Positions 1-9,382 of a stretch of 64,000 nt of DNA are shown in pieces. Every line of letters starts with the position of its first letter. The first letter of the stretch is position 1. The translations under genes were made by a program, and so were the position numbers. The DNA is from Oculatella sp. LEGE 06141 (GTDB lineage Bacteria; Cyanobacteriota; Cyanobacteriia; Elainellales; Elainellaceae), in NCBI RefSeq assembly GCF_015207605.1, contig NZ_JADEWO010000032.1:1-64000 (forward strand), read 5' to 3'. Below the pieces are notes generated by a model. The model did not search any database. It was not told the DNA's origin and worked only from the letters and a program-made list of their open reading frames with translations.

Positions 1-593
1 GGGGTAGGGGTGGGAGATGGCGAAACGCCAGAGACCGCTCGGCTCCATGCCGCTAACCCTTCTGCAATGCCAACGGCATAGTCTTGACGGCGGGTTTGCA
101 ACAGTTGACGATCATCAGGATTCGTCAGAAAGCCCACTTCCATTAGCAGGGAGGGAGGAACAACTTGACGGCAAAAGGCCAGCGTTCCCGTTCCGGTAGC
201 GGTGTCGGGTTTAGCGCCTCGGCTGGGCAATTGCGGTAAGCGGCGCAAGAGCGAGAACAACAGCAGTTCCGCATGGGAGCGGCGCTGGTCGTTGTTGGCA
301 ATGTAATAGACTGTCGCACCTCTAACGGAGGGGTTGTTAAACGAATCGGTATGGATTTCGAGCGCCACATCTCCCGGTTGCGCCCGGACATTAATCCAGG
401 AGAGGGTTTGACTCATGCTGAGATCGTCTGGAACGGCCAGCACTTCATATCGCCGCGATCGCAACTCTGCCACAATTAGATCCCGCAACAGAATCATTTC
501 TCTGGCTTCGGTTGTGCCGCCTGCAATCACACCTGAGTCAACGACTCCACCTTCTAAACCGCCGTGCCCTGCTGAAATAAAAATTCGTGCCAT
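1..593 (-). CDS. N-acetylmuramoyl-L-alanine amidase (Amidase_3), 3' end outside window
   Basis: This is a zinc amidase of the Amidase_3 family, which cleaves the amide bond between MurNAc and the stem peptide of peptidoglycan. The translation opens MARIFISAGHGG, and His10 is the expected first zinc ligand. The other family residues follow: Glu29 in GGTTEAREM, His81 in LEIHTDS, and the catalytic Glu152 in LLMEVGFLTN. The frame stays open for 197 codons and runs off the left edge, so the C-terminus is missing. No signal peptide is visible, although homologues often act in the periplasm. dnaG is divergent upstream. The family assignment rests on all four active-site positions being present in order. 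Confidence 0.88.
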   Translation of the reverse strand, partial: MARIFISAGHGGLEGGVVDSGVIAGGTTEAREMILLRDLIVAELRSRRYEVLAVPDDLSMSQTLSWINVRAQPGDVALEIHTDSFNNPSVRGATVYYIANNDQRRSHAELLLFSLLRRLPQLPSRGAKPDTATGTGTLAFCRQVVPPSLLMEVGFLTNPDDRQLLQTRRQDYAVGIAEGLAAWSRAVSGVSPSPTPT

Positions 594-903
594 CTATTCA
601 ACCAAAATGTCTGCTGCAAGTCTCAATGGATGACTCTAACTGTCAAAAATACCAGTTAATCTCAGTTTTGCTCGCTATCGTGCCCAAATCTGCACCAATC
701 CAATCAAAAAACAAATGGATGGAACCGAAAGCGTGCCCGATGCAAAGGCGATCGCCAGCCGTTCATCCTACATTTGGAACTGACTACACCCTACTGGTTA
801 CTGGCACCTGTGAACCATAGACGTAGGACAACGCAAAAAAAATCGCAATCTATTCACCAGAGGCGGCACAATAGAGGTGCTTCCGGTCATCAACAGGGTT
901 GCA
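594..903. other. Divergent intergenic region between amidase and dnaG
   Basis: About 310 bp separate the two divergent genes and should carry both promoters. I see no repeat, RNA gene or convincing terminator. An in-frame GTG at 877 would lengthen DnaG by nine residues. Confidence 0.5.
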
Positions 904-2877
904 ATGGAGATTCCTCGACTACATCCCGATACGATTGAGCAGGTCAAACAGCGTGTTGACATCGTGGATGTCGTGTCTGAGTATGTAGTGCTGCGGAAAC
1001 AGGGTAAAGATTTTGTGGGGCTGTGCCCGTTTCATGACGATAAATCGCCAAGCTTTAGCGTTAGCCCCAGCAAGCAGTTTTATTATTGCTTTAGCTGCGG
1101 GGCGGGCGGCAATGCGTTTAAGTTTTTGATGGAGTTGGGCAAGCGATCGTTTGGTGAGGTTGTCCTCGATTTAGCTAAACGGTATCAGGTTCCCCTGCAA
1201 ACGCTGGAACCCGCTCAACGGCAAGAACTCCAGCGGCAGATTTCCCTCCGAGAACAGCTCTATGAGATTTTGGCGCTAACGGCTCGATTTTATGAACATG
1301 CGCTGCATCAGGCAACAGGGGAAGGAGCGTTGCGCTACTTGCAGGCCGATCGCGGCTTATCTCAAGCCACGATTCAGCAGTTTCAGCTTGGGTATGCCCC
1401 GGCAGGGTGGCAAACCCTGTATGGCTACCTGATTGAGCAAAAGCATTATCCGGTAGAACTGGTAGAAAAAGCAGGGTTAGTCGTACCGCGTCAGGGCAAC
1501 AACGGCTATTACGATCGCTTTCGCGATCGCCTGATGATTCCGATTCATGACCTGCAAGGACGCGTCATTGGCTTTGGTGGCCGAAGCCTGGGTGATGAGC
1601 AGCCCAAATATTTGAATTCCCCAGAAACAGAGCTATTTGACAAAGGCAAAACTCTGTTTGCCCTGGATAAGGCACGAGCTGCGATCGCCAAGCAAGATAA
1701 AGCCGTGGTGGTTGAAGGCTACTTTGATGTAATTGCGCTCCATGCGGCGGGCATCGTTAATGTGGTGGCCTCTTTAGGAACGGCTCTCAGCCTGGCTCAG
1801 GTGCGGCAACTGTTGCGCTACACCGAGTCGAAACAGGTTGTCCTCAATTTTGATGCCGATGCGGCGGGCACCAAAGCAGCAGAACGAGCGATCGGAGAAG
1901 TTGCGGATTTAGCGTATCAGGGTGCCGTTAAGCTGCGAATTCTCACCATTCCTGAAGGCAAAGACCCCGACGAGTTTCTCAAACACCATGCGGCAGATGA
2001 CTATCAAGCCCTGCTGGATGACGCACCGCTATGGCTCGATTGGCAGCTCCAGGCCATTTTTGCCGATCGCAACCTGAGGCAGGCCGACCAGTTTCAACAG
2101 GCAACGCAGGATGTGGTCAAACTGCTGGGAGACATCGCCAACGCCGATACCCGAACCCACTATGTGCGACAGTGTGCCGAGTTGTTGAGTAATGGTGATT
2201 CGCGGTTGGTGCCTCTCCTGGCTGAAAACCTGCTGGCTCAGGTGAGACGGCAGCGACGGCGATCGCCGGAAGGAAAAGAATCGCCCAAAATCGCTAAAGT
2301 ATCGCTGGTTGAGTTCTTAGAACAGGCAGAAGCCACCCTGTTGCGAATCTATTTGCATTCGCCCGATTATCGTCAGCAGGTGGTGGATGCCCTGGAAGAG
2401 CGAGATCTCCCCTTCAGCTTGTCGCACCACCGTTTTCTCTGGCGACAAATCCGCGACATTGAACAGGCTTCATCCACCGATTCTGGCTCGGACGATTTAA
2501 CGTCGATTGATTTGGTGGGGCAACTGCGCGATCGCTGTGCCGAGTTTGCCGGAGCGTTTAACCAGGTCGATCACCTGTTTCAGCTTGAAGAAAAAACGCA
2601 ACGCGATCTGCTGCGAACGCCGTTAGTTATCAAAGCCGCCTCCGACTGCCTGGAGCGGGTGATGTGTGAAAAGCGGTATCGGCATTTCAGCGATCTCTGG
2701 CAGCAAACCGACTTTGTCACCTCGGCTGACCTGAGCCAGTATTACTACAAGCAACTCTATGCCGAGAAAAAGCGGATGGAAGAGCTAGATCGGCAGCGAT
2801 CGATCACATTTGCTGAACTGGCTCAAACGCCCTGGATCGGTGAGTTCTATGAAACGCTAGGGATTCCCAAGGGTTAG
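904..2877 (+). CDS. dnaG: DNA primase
   Basis: DnaG makes the RNA primers for lagging-strand DNA synthesis. The order of parts is standard. A CHC2 zinc finger lies at about residues 41-65 (GLCPFHDDKSPSF, then YYCFSCGAGG). The catalytic core and TOPRIM domain follow, with VVVEGYFDVIAL and the acidic stretch LNFDADAAGTKAAERA. The C-terminal helicase-binding region starts after about residue 430. The length of 657 residues is normal. I start at ATG 904 because cyanobacterial primases begin MEIPRLHPDTIE; the frame also allows GTG at 877. The gene stands alone between a divergent amidase and a convergent pentapeptide gene. Confidence 0.97.
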   Translation: MEIPRLHPDTIEQVKQRVDIVDVVSEYVVLRKQGKDFVGLCPFHDDKSPSFSVSPSKQFYYCFSCGAGGNAFKFLMELGKRSFGEVVLDLAKRYQVPLQTLEPAQRQELQRQISLREQLYEILALTARFYEHALHQATGEGALRYLQADRGLSQATIQQFQLGYAPAGWQTLYGYLIEQKHYPVELVEKAGLVVPRQGNNGYYDRFRDRLMIPIHDLQGRVIGFGGRSLGDEQPKYLNSPETELFDKGKTLFALDKARAAIAKQDKAVVVEGYFDVIALHAAGIVNVVASLGTALSLAQVRQLLRYTESKQVVLNFDADAAGTKAAERAIGEVADLAYQGAVKLRILTIPEGKDPDEFLKHHAADDYQALLDDAPLWLDWQLQAIFADRNLRQADQFQQATQDVVKLLGDIANADTRTHYVRQCAELLSNGDSRLVPLLAENLLAQVRRQRRRSPEGKESPKIAKVSLVEFLEQAEATLLRIYLHSPDYRQQVVDALEERDLPFSLSHHRFLWRQIRDIEQASSTDSGSDDLTSIDLVGQLRDRCAEFAGAFNQVDHLFQLEEKTQRDLLRTPLVIKAASDCLERVMCEKRYRHFSDLWQQTDFVTSADLSQYYYKQLYAEKKRMEELDRQRSITFAELAQTPWIGEFYETLGIPKG

Positions 2878-2914
2878 TGAACTCAGGCAACGTTATTGGC
2901 TAAATTGTAAACAC

Positions 2915-3478
2915 CTAACACTCCAGCGTGTCTCGGGTTTTGCGCCCGGTGACAGGGTTGGTACCGCTGGCTATTTTACAGAGTTGCGCCTGGACATCTT
3001 GCCGTAAGAGAACATCTGTAAAATCGGCACCGTCAATCACCGCCCCATCAAATTTGGTATTGAAGGCAAATGCGCCTTCCAGCACAACATTCTTTAAATT
3101 CGCGTTGGAAAACCGCGCCGTGTCGAGGGTGGCAAAGCTCAAATTTGCCTCTTCTAAGTTGGCACCTTCTAAATTGGCACCAAAGAAACTGACACCCCGC
3201 AGATCGGCTCGGCTGAAGTCGCTTTCGCGCAGATTCGCTTTGGTAAAGGTAGAGTCGGTTAGCGATCGCCCTGAGAAATCGACTCCAATCAAAATATCTT
3301 TGGTGTAATTTTCGGCTAACGCTGCCGGGGGCAAGCTCACGCTAAGTACCGCAATTGCCCCAATTAGCACAAAGCAGATGAAGCGAGGGGCGATCGCACC
3401 TGTTAACCGAGCATATTGCCGAACATGCGAGTTCAAGCTCGAAAAACGCTGCCTACCAGTTATGCTGAGTCGATGCAT
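2915..3478 (-). CDS. Exported pentapeptide-repeat protein
   Basis: The N-terminal part has a basic stretch and a hydrophobic segment (ICFVLIGAIAVLSVSL) ending in PPAALAEN, a likely signal peptide that places the protein in the lumen or periplasm. From about residue 65 there are tandem A(D/N)LXX-type pentapeptides (ANLRESDFSRADLRG, ANLEGANLEEANLSF), which build a right-handed beta helix. Two cysteines (AQLCK and the final residue) could form a disulphide. Thylakoid-lumen pentapeptide proteins of this size are common in cyanobacteria, but their function is mostly unknown. I start at ATG 3478; a TTG four codons upstream (3490) is possible. It is convergent with dnaG. Confidence 0.85.
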   Translation of the reverse strand: MHRLSITGRQRFSSLNSHVRQYARLTGAIAPRFICFVLIGAIAVLSVSLPPAALAENYTKDILIGVDFSGRSLTDSTFTKANLRESDFSRADLRGVSFFGANLEGANLEEANLSFATLDTARFSNANLKNVVLEGAFAFNTKFDGAVIDGADFTDVLLRQDVQAQLCKIASGTNPVTGRKTRDTLEC

Positions 3479-3607
3479 GTCGTAAACCAACCACCACCAA
3501 TGCTTTTCTCTCTAGATACTACCCGAATGTGTTAGCCCTCTTTGTGCCGGGGATCAACGGTAACGGGCAAACTTGAGTTACATCTTGTAAATGCCGAGCG
3601 TCGTCTT

Positions 3608-4144
3608 GTGACTGATCCCACATCTGATTGCGCCTCTCATCATTGCCAACCCAGTTCCGCAACCGTTGGACTATTGGCAGAAAATATTGTGGCACAGTGG
3701 CTAATGAGCCAGGGATGGACCATTCTGCACCGTCGCTGGCATTGCCGCTGGGGAGAACTCGATTTAGTTGCCTATTCAGAGGCGATCGCCGCTCAGCCTT
3801 GCCCCTTCCAGGCTCCGTTGTCCTTTGTAGAAGTAAAAGCGCGCCGCAGCGGCAATTGGGATGCCAACGGCTTGTTGGCTGTGTCTTCTCAAAAACAAAT
3901 CAAACTCTGGCGAACCGCAAAGGCATTTTTGGCCGCTCAGCCACAGCTCTCAGAAGTGCCTTGCCGTTTTGATGTGGCGTTGGTACGGTGTGAAGTAGTG
4001 CGATCGTCGTCCCCTGTAGCGAATCCGCACCTGATAGACGGGGCAACGCTAGGTGCCATCCAGATTGGGCAACCCATTGTGATTGCACCATACCGCTTGA
4101 GCATTCAGCAGTATGTTCAAAATGCCTTCAACATTGAAGCATAG
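3608..4144 (+). CDS. YraN / UPF0102 family protein
   Basis: The core matches UPF0102 (YraN), a nuclease-like fold of uncertain function. GLLAENIVAQWLMSQGW is followed by the typical GELDLVAY and FVEVKARRSG segments; E/D...EVK is the PD-(D/E)XK-like signature. The domain begins only about 20 residues after the GTG start chosen here. The frame is open back to a TTG at 3542, and a later TTG would give the bare domain, so the start is uncertain. A weakly conserved proline/alanine-containing tail of about 50 residues follows the domain. An inverted-repeat element begins 10 bp downstream. Confidence 0.85.
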   Translation: MTDPTSDCASHHCQPSSATVGLLAENIVAQWLMSQGWTILHRRWHCRWGELDLVAYSEAIAAQPCPFQAPLSFVEVKARRSGNWDANGLLAVSSQKQIKLWRTAKAFLAAQPQLSEVPCRFDVALVRCEVVRSSSPVANPHLIDGATLGAIQIGQPIVIAPYRLSIQQYVQNAFNIEA

Positions 4145-4154
4145 ACCTGTTTCC

Positions 4155-4300
4155 TTAGAGGATGCTTTAAAAGTCTATTTGTAGCCCGACACCCGTAGAG
4201 GCGTGGCATTCGGGCAGTACTTCTGGGTCTTTTTCAAGGGCTATTTGCCGAATGCTACGCCCTTACAGGAGACATTTGATACTTTTCAAACAACCTCTTA
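4155..4300. mobile_element. Miniature inverted-repeat element, copy 1
   Basis: A non-coding element of about 146 bp. Its ends are an imperfect inverted repeat: GAGGATGCTTTAAAAGT from 4158 and the complement of the segment ending at 4297 agree at 14 of 17 positions. Both ends are bordered by TTA, a possible 2-3 bp target duplication. The interior holds its own inverted repeat, roughly aGGCGTGGCATTCGGGCA against TGCCGAATGCTACGCCC. No transposase is present, so any movement would depend on an enzyme elsewhere. The same ends occur at 6164-6319. Confidence 0.7.
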
Positions 4301-4403
4301 GACGTTGAAAACTGTCAATTAAAGCACCCGTTTAAATAAAGTAAAGGCGCACTCTCGTGCGCCCCAGATTCATCACCCAAACTTGTTGTAAAGATATAAA
4401 GAA

Positions 4404-4793
4404 CTAAGCAAGCGTTTCTGGACAGTAGCCCAGCCCTTGAACAAACTGCTTCCGAAATTCTTCAATCTCGGTACGATCAGGAGTACCGTGAGAAACAACC
4501 GCTACCTGGTAACGTCGCATAACATCTACTGGAGACTGCCCTGTTTCTAACCCCCACAGCACCATTCGCACTCGAATTTCAGGCTCATAGGGAATACCCA
4601 GTTCATTCAAGAATGCCCGAAAATCGCCATCTTGTTGAGGGGTAAGAGGATAGTCTAGTTTAACTTTGATGACCCAACCATCAATCTGGTGAATCACTGT
4701 AATGAAGCGAGCCGAAAGCCAATACGAATTGTGAAGATGCTCCACAACTCTTAACGTCAAACTGGCATTCGCAAGGTAATAGATGTATTCCAT
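4404..4793 (-). CDS. Hypothetical protein, unrecognised
   Basis: I do not recognise the family. The product is about 129 residues, soluble, without a signal peptide or membrane segment. It has an N-terminal hydrophobic/aromatic strand region (MEYIYYLANASLTLRVVEHL) and a charged C-terminal half containing EIEEFRKQFVQGLGYCPE. I chose ATG 4793. The frame extends to a GTG at 4835, which would add a basic leader of unlikely relevance. It lies alone, divergent from queA, with about 180 bp between them. Steady codon use and clean boundaries suggest a real gene. Confidence 0.6.
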   Translation of the reverse strand: MEYIYYLANASLTLRVVEHLHNSYWLSARFITVIHQIDGWVIKVKLDYPLTPQQDGDFRAFLNELGIPYEPEIRVRMVLWGLETGQSPVDVMRRYQVAVVSHGTPDRTEIEEFRKQFVQGLGYCPETLA

Positions 4794-4976
4794 GGCGCGG
4801 AAATTCAGACAAATGCTAAATTTTTTCCTTGACACTCTTATTGTGGCGAGAAACTACGAATGCTAATAGGGGAGAAGCCCCCGTTCTGACATAGGGGATA
4901 CCCCCAATTTTTCAGCAAACCCGAATTAAGAGCGCTCCCATAACCGTAGCGACGATCACTATTTTCTGCAAACACT

Positions 4977-6107
4977 ATGACCCAAACTGACTGGGACAAT
5001 CCGCTGCAAAGCCCTCAGGGGGTGCAACCTGACCCGCTAGAAACGATGCTGTCTGCTTACGACTATCACCTCCCAGAAGGGCGTATTGCTCAGAACCCAG
5101 CCGTTCCCAGAGACAGCGCCCGTCTGCTGGTCGTGGCTTCAGAGTCTTGTCAGCATCGCATATTCCGAGAGTTACCCCAATGGCTGCAACCCGGGGATTT
5201 GCTGGTGCTTAATAATACCCGTGTTATTCCGGCTCGGTTGTATGGACGCAAGCCCGATGGTGCGAACATCGAACTGCTGTTGCTGGAAGAACAAGCGCCC
5301 AACCGCTGGCTGGCGCTAGTGCGCCCTGGTAAACGTCTCAAACCTGGAGCCTGGATTGAATTTAGGGCTGATTTTGCGCTCGGCTCACCCTCTGAAGAGT
5401 CGATTGTGCAGGCTCAAGTGCTGGAGATAGATACGGCTACAGGCGGGCGAATTGTCCAATTTGATTTGGCCGATCGCTCGTTGTGGCAACTGTTACCCCA
5501 GTTGGGGCAGGTTCCCCTGCCACCGTATATCACCGAGTCTCAGGCTGACCCAGAACAGTATCAAACCGTGTATGGCGATCGCCCCGGTGCGGTGGCAGCT
5601 CCGACGGCGGGTTTACACTTCACACCAGAGTTACTGAGCCACCTGCAAGAGCAAGGGATTCACCATACATTTATCACCCTGCATGTAGGGGTCGGCACGT
5701 TTCGCCCGGTTGAGGTGGAAGAAATTACCCAACACACGATGCACGGCGAGTGGATTGACGTTTCTCCAGAGACAGTAACCAAAATTCGGGAAACAAAACG
5801 AAACGGCGGACGAATTATTGCCGTTGGCACCACTGTTGTTCGCGCCTTGGAGGGTGCCGCGCAAACTGGCGTTTTACAACCTCATTCTGGCAAAACCAAT
5901 CTGTTTATTTATCCCGGCTATCAATGGCGAGTCATTGATGGACTGATCACCAATTTTCATTTGCCTAAATCAAGCCTGTTGATGTTAGTGAGTGCATTGA
6001 TTGGACGGGAACGGCTACTGAGCTTGTATCAAGAGGCGATCGCCCAGCAGTACCGCTTTTACTCCTTTGGAGATGCCATGCTTATTCTGCCAGAAGCTCG
6101 GATTTGA
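4977..6107 (+). CDS. queA: S-adenosylmethionine:tRNA ribosyltransferase-isomerase
   Basis: QueA transfers and isomerises the ribosyl group of SAM onto preQ1 in tRNA, making epoxyqueuosine at the wobble position of GUN anticodons. Family segments are present throughout: [50 protein letters not shown] and [16 protein letters not shown]. Most QueA proteins start close to LSAYDYHLP, so the first 23 residues here are an extension or the real start is ATG 5046 (residue 24). The gene is monocistronic. An inverted-repeat element lies 57 bp after the stop. Confidence 0.96.
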   Translation: MTQTDWDNPLQSPQGVQPDPLETMLSAYDYHLPEGRIAQNPAVPRDSARLLVVASESCQHRIFRELPQWLQPGDLLVLNNTRVIPARLYGRKPDGANIELLLLEEQAPNRWLALVRPGKRLKPGAWIEFRADFALGSPSEESIVQAQVLEIDTATGGRIVQFDLADRSLWQLLPQLGQVPLPPYITESQADPEQYQTVYGDRPGAVAAPTAGLHFTPELLSHLQEQGIHHTFITLHVGVGTFRPVEVEEITQHTMHGEWIDVSPETVTKIRETKRNGGRIIAVGTTVVRALEGAAQTGVLQPHSGKTNLFIYPGYQWRVIDGLITNFHLPKSSLLMLVSALIGRERLLSLYQEAIAQQYRFYSFGDAMLILPEARI

Positions 6108-6163
6108 GGGGATAGGGCTGCAAGTTCTGCCCAATTTTCCAAAACAGGGAGAGCCAGGAAAAT

Positions 6164-6319
6164 TTAGAGGATGTTTGAAAAGTAGCAAATGTCCTGCATT
6201 CGCCCCCTAAATCCCCCAGAATTGGGGGACTTTGAACGAGAATCGGCTCGGAAGTCCCCATCTTGGGGGATTTAGGGGGCGGTTCGAGTGACGTTCAGCA
6301 CTTTTCAAACATCCTCTTA
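6164..6319. mobile_element. Miniature inverted-repeat element, copy 2
   Basis: About 156 bp, bounded by a perfect 17-bp inverted repeat, GAGGATGTTTGAAAAGT (6167-6183 and the complement of 6300-6316), with TTA on both sides. The interior is a nested palindrome: a 17-bp arm beginning GCCCCCTAAATCCCCC and its complement enclose two smaller G/C hairpins. The ends match the element at 4155-4300, but the interior is unrelated. No coding capacity. Confidence 0.78.
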
Positions 6320-6539
6320 GAGCGCCTGGTTCTTCATCCTTGTCCTTGACGCGGCTCGTAAAATTACTGACTGTTTTTTTAAGTCATCAAGCATTCATTA
6401 ATTTTTGATGAACTTGCCTTAAAGCTTCCATGAAATTACTGGCAGAGTACCATCCTGCCTGGGAAAGTAAAGATACGTTACTTATGGGAACTCACTACGG
6501 CTTGAAGAATTTGCCGTTAGTTGCTTTCTAGCAGACTAT

Positions 6540-6563
6540 TTTAATGGCCGATTTAATGGCCGA
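6540..6563. repeat. Tandem duplication 2 x 12 bp
   Basis: The unit TTTAATGGCCGA is repeated exactly, ending 6 bp before the start codon of the MBOAT gene, so it occupies the ribosome-binding region. The rest of the 462-bp gap after queA holds the element above and no other recognisable feature. Confidence 0.8.
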
Positions 6564-6569
6564 ACGACA

Positions 6570-8147
6570 ATGCTCTTCAATTCATTTGAGTTCATTTTTG
6601 TATTCCTGCCCGTTACTGTATTCATCTTTTTCTTCATTGGCAGACGAGATGCTTCAAAGCACTATAAAAGTGCCATTGTTTGGTTGGTCATCACCTCTCT
6701 ATTTTTCTACGCCTGGTGGAACCCAGCTAACTTATGGCTGCTAGGTTTTTCGATTGTATTTAACTATTTAGCTGGTTATCTCCTCAGAAAAAAACAAGGC
6801 TCAACTCTTAACGCTAAATGGTTGCTAATAGGCGCGATCGCCGTCAACTTAGGGTTGATTGGCTACTTCAAATATGCCAGCTTCTTTGCTGCCAGCATTA
6901 ATGCTTTAGTTGGATCAAACTTTCAGTTTGGCTCCACTGATTTACCACTGGCCATCTCGTTTTTTACGTTTGTTCAAATCACGTATCTGGTTGATGCTTA
7001 CCAAGATGAAACTAGAGACGATAATTTTTCAAACTACACCCTGTTTGTCACGTTCTTTCCCCACTTAATTGCTGGCCCGATTGTCCATCACAAAGATTTA
7101 ATGCCCCAGTTTGCCGATCGATCGATCTATCGGTTTAACAGCAAATATGTGGCGATCGGGTTAACCATTTTCTTCATGGGCTTGTTCAAAAAAGTAGTCT
7201 TTGCTGACCCAATTTCAGCCTATGTATCTCCCGTTTTTGATGCCGCTGCTCAGGGCATTCCTGTCACCTTTTTTGAAGCCTGGGTTGGTGCCCTTTCCTA
7301 TACATTGCAGCTTTATTTTGACTTCTCTGGCTATTCCGATATGGCGATCGGCGCGGCTTATTTGTTTGGGATTAAATTACCCTTGAACTTTGATTCACCC
7401 TATAAAGCCAGCAGCATTATCGATTTTTGGCGACGATGGCACATTACTTTATCCAATTTCTTGCGCGACTACCTTTACATTCCACTGGGTGGAAGCCGTA
7501 AGGGGCCGTTTCGACGACATCTTAATCTCATGATTACGATGCTGTTGGGCGGACTCTGGCATGGTGCCGGATGGACGTTTGTACTGTGGGGAGGATTACA
7601 CGGCCTATATCTGGTCATTAACCATCAGTGGCGATCGCTTCGACGGCAGTTCGGCCACGATCCAAATCAGTCTCACTGGTTGTATCGAGGCATGAGTTGG
7701 CTGGTCACGTTTGTAGCAGTGGTGGTGTCATGGGTGCTGTTTAGAGCCGCGAGTATGCAGGCCGCAACCGTCTTGCTAGGAACGATGGCTGGAACCAACG
7801 GAATTTCTCTTCCTCGCGGTTTGGAAAGCAAGTTATCAGTTTTAGGAAATGTTGGCTTTCAGTTTAATGGCTTGAGCAGCTCATTAAATTTATCCATCGC
7901 TCCAGTGATTCAAGGCATCACATTACTGTTACTCATTGCTTGGTTTACCCCAAACACTCAGCAGTGGATGGGCAAATATAACCCAATTGAAATTGAACCG
8001 TCTACAACCCCACATTGGCTCGATCGGGTTTGGCAAAAATGGCAATGGCGACCCAATATGGCCTGGGCGATCGTTGGTACATTGATGACCATTACAGCAT
8101 TACTTAATCTGACGAGAGTCAGCGAGTTTCTCTACTTTCAATTTTAG
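6570..8147 (+). CDS. MBOAT-family membrane O-acyltransferase (AlgI-like)
   Basis: A polytopic membrane protein of 525 residues with about eleven hydrophobic segments. It belongs to the MBOAT branch that includes AlgI, PatA and DltB, which moves acyl groups across the membrane onto cell-surface polymers. The family motifs are clear: DFWRRWHITLSNFLRDYLYIP with His291, and GGLWHGAGWTF with His331, the conserved catalytic histidine. Length is normal for AlgI-like proteins. The next gene, 107 bp on, encodes an SGNH-like protein, the usual partner that finishes acyl transfer outside the membrane. The acceptor (polysaccharide, lipid or peptidoglycan) cannot be read from the sequence. Confidence 0.93.
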   Translation: MLFNSFEFIFVFLPVTVFIFFFIGRRDASKHYKSAIVWLVITSLFFYAWWNPANLWLLGFSIVFNYLAGYLLRKKQGSTLNAKWLLIGAIAVNLGLIGYFKYASFFAASINALVGSNFQFGSTDLPLAISFFTFVQITYLVDAYQDETRDDNFSNYTLFVTFFPHLIAGPIVHHKDLMPQFADRSIYRFNSKYVAIGLTIFFMGLFKKVVFADPISAYVSPVFDAAAQGIPVTFFEAWVGALSYTLQLYFDFSGYSDMAIGAAYLFGIKLPLNFDSPYKASSIIDFWRRWHITLSNFLRDYLYIPLGGSRKGPFRRHLNLMITMLLGGLWHGAGWTFVLWGGLHGLYLVINHQWRSLRRQFGHDPNQSHWLYRGMSWLVTFVAVVVSWVLFRAASMQAATVLLGTMAGTNGISLPRGLESKLSVLGNVGFQFNGLSSSLNLSIAPVIQGITLLLLIAWFTPNTQQWMGKYNPIEIEPSTTPHWLDRVWQKWQWRPNMAWAIVGTLMTITALLNLTRVSEFLYFQF

Positions 8148-8254
8148 AGACACGCTGCTGTTCTCGTCTTTTGCACGGTTTAATGACGCTGCTTTCCTGC
8201 TTGTAATTTACTGCGATCGACTTTTCTCTACAGAGTTAGTCGAAGGAGTTTCTA

Positions 8255-9256
8255 ATGAAATCGTACCTGAAGCTGTACTTCACTTTGTCGTTGCTGTTGC
8301 TATTCTTGGCAGAATTAATTAACTGGATGGTTGATCCCCTTTGGTATAGTCATGGCAACCGTATTACAGGTCAAAACTTCTCATTCAATGAACGGATTTC
8401 TAAAACAAACTTGTTGTTGCAGAGCAAAGATGAAGGATATGACTGTTTGATTTTTGGCAGCTCACGAGTCACACTGCTAAAGGAATCGTCATTCAAATCG
8501 CGCCACTGTTTCAATTACTCGTTTAGTGCCGGGAAAATCGAGGAATTTGTTGAATATGCCAAGCTTGCTAAAGTCCAAGGCATTAACCCTGAAACTGTTT
8601 ACGTTGGTGTTGATTCCTTTAATTTTAGTCAAAAGCCTGTGAGCGAAAAGACAACCGTTGTTGATATCAAGCCAGGCTTCATTGCTTACTTGTCGCTCGA
8701 TGTGCTTATTTTTTCAGTAAAGACACTGCTCGGCTTCTCCCCCGATCCGAGATATTACAATCAGCACTTCGAAAGTGAAGTGATTGACGATCTACCTCAG
8801 TTTGATCCAACCTTTTTCAACAACCAAACGGAAGGGCTGTGCGATCGATCTAAAGTTGCAAAATATAAAGAGCTGAAAGCGATATTTCCCGATGCCGAAT
8901 TTGTGGGTTATGTTCCCCCCGTTTCGGCCTGGAATGTTGTGAATGAAGTGTATTCACGGGATTTGACAGACTGCACGTTGCAAGCGTTCTATCAAATTTC
9001 TCGTATTTACGATGAAATGTACGATTTTTCAATTCCGTCAACAACAACGGCACAAATAGGCAACACCTATGATGGCAGCCATTTTTATCCCCACGTTCAG
9101 GCTCAGGTAAGTCTCGTTTTACAGGGCAAAAATACAGGGTTTGGCATTGAATTAGATGACTACAGCTTGGCTGAATACGAAAAGTTATACAAAGCAAAAA
9201 TCAAGACCTTCTTGGTTCAGGAAGGTCAAGAAGAACGTTGGCAAGCTTATCTCTAA
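8255..9256 (+). CDS. SGNH-like membrane-anchored protein, partner of the MBOAT acyltransferase
   Basis: Residues 6-22 form one hydrophobic anchor, leaving the rest outside the membrane. Two short motifs suggest the SGNH hydrolase fold: LIFGSSRVTLL (Ser69/Ser70, block I) and DGSH at 273-276 (block V, Asp and His). AlgJ/AlgX- and DltD-type partners of MBOAT proteins have this layout, and the position just after the MBOAT gene fits. I assign function from the motifs and neighbour only; overall similarity to a named family is not evident. The ribosome-binding site AAGGAG is good. The stop codon lies inside the target duplication of the element that follows. Confidence 0.72.
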   Translation: MKSYLKLYFTLSLLLLFLAELINWMVDPLWYSHGNRITGQNFSFNERISKTNLLLQSKDEGYDCLIFGSSRVTLLKESSFKSRHCFNYSFSAGKIEEFVEYAKLAKVQGINPETVYVGVDSFNFSQKPVSEKTTVVDIKPGFIAYLSLDVLIFSVKTLLGFSPDPRYYNQHFESEVIDDLPQFDPTFFNNQTEGLCDRSKVAKYKELKAIFPDAEFVGYVPPVSAWNVVNEVYSRDLTDCTLQAFYQISRIYDEMYDFSIPSTTTAQIGNTYDGSHFYPHVQAQVSLVLQGKNTGFGIELDDYSLAEYEKLYKAKIKTFLVQEGQEERWQAYL

Positions 9257-9258
9257 TT

Positions 9259-9382
9259 GAATGGCACTGAAATAAAGCTGCGCCATTAGTTATAGACTGG
9301 GATTCGACTACGCTCAGCCCTCACCAACGAGGGCTGAGCGTAGTCGAATCCCGGAATGAACGCACTTATTTCAGTGCCATTC
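9259..9382. mobile_element. Miniature inverted-repeat element with target-site duplication
   Basis: A 124-bp element bounded by the perfect inverted repeat GAATGGCACTGAAATAA. It is flanked on both sides by ATCTCTAATT (9249-9258 and 9383-9392). Because the termini are palindromic with the flank, the duplication can be read as 8 to 10 bp. The interior carries a perfect 24-bp-arm hairpin (9299-9322 and 9329-9352, six-base loop). The left duplication contains the stop codon of the preceding gene. No coding capacity. Confidence 0.88.
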
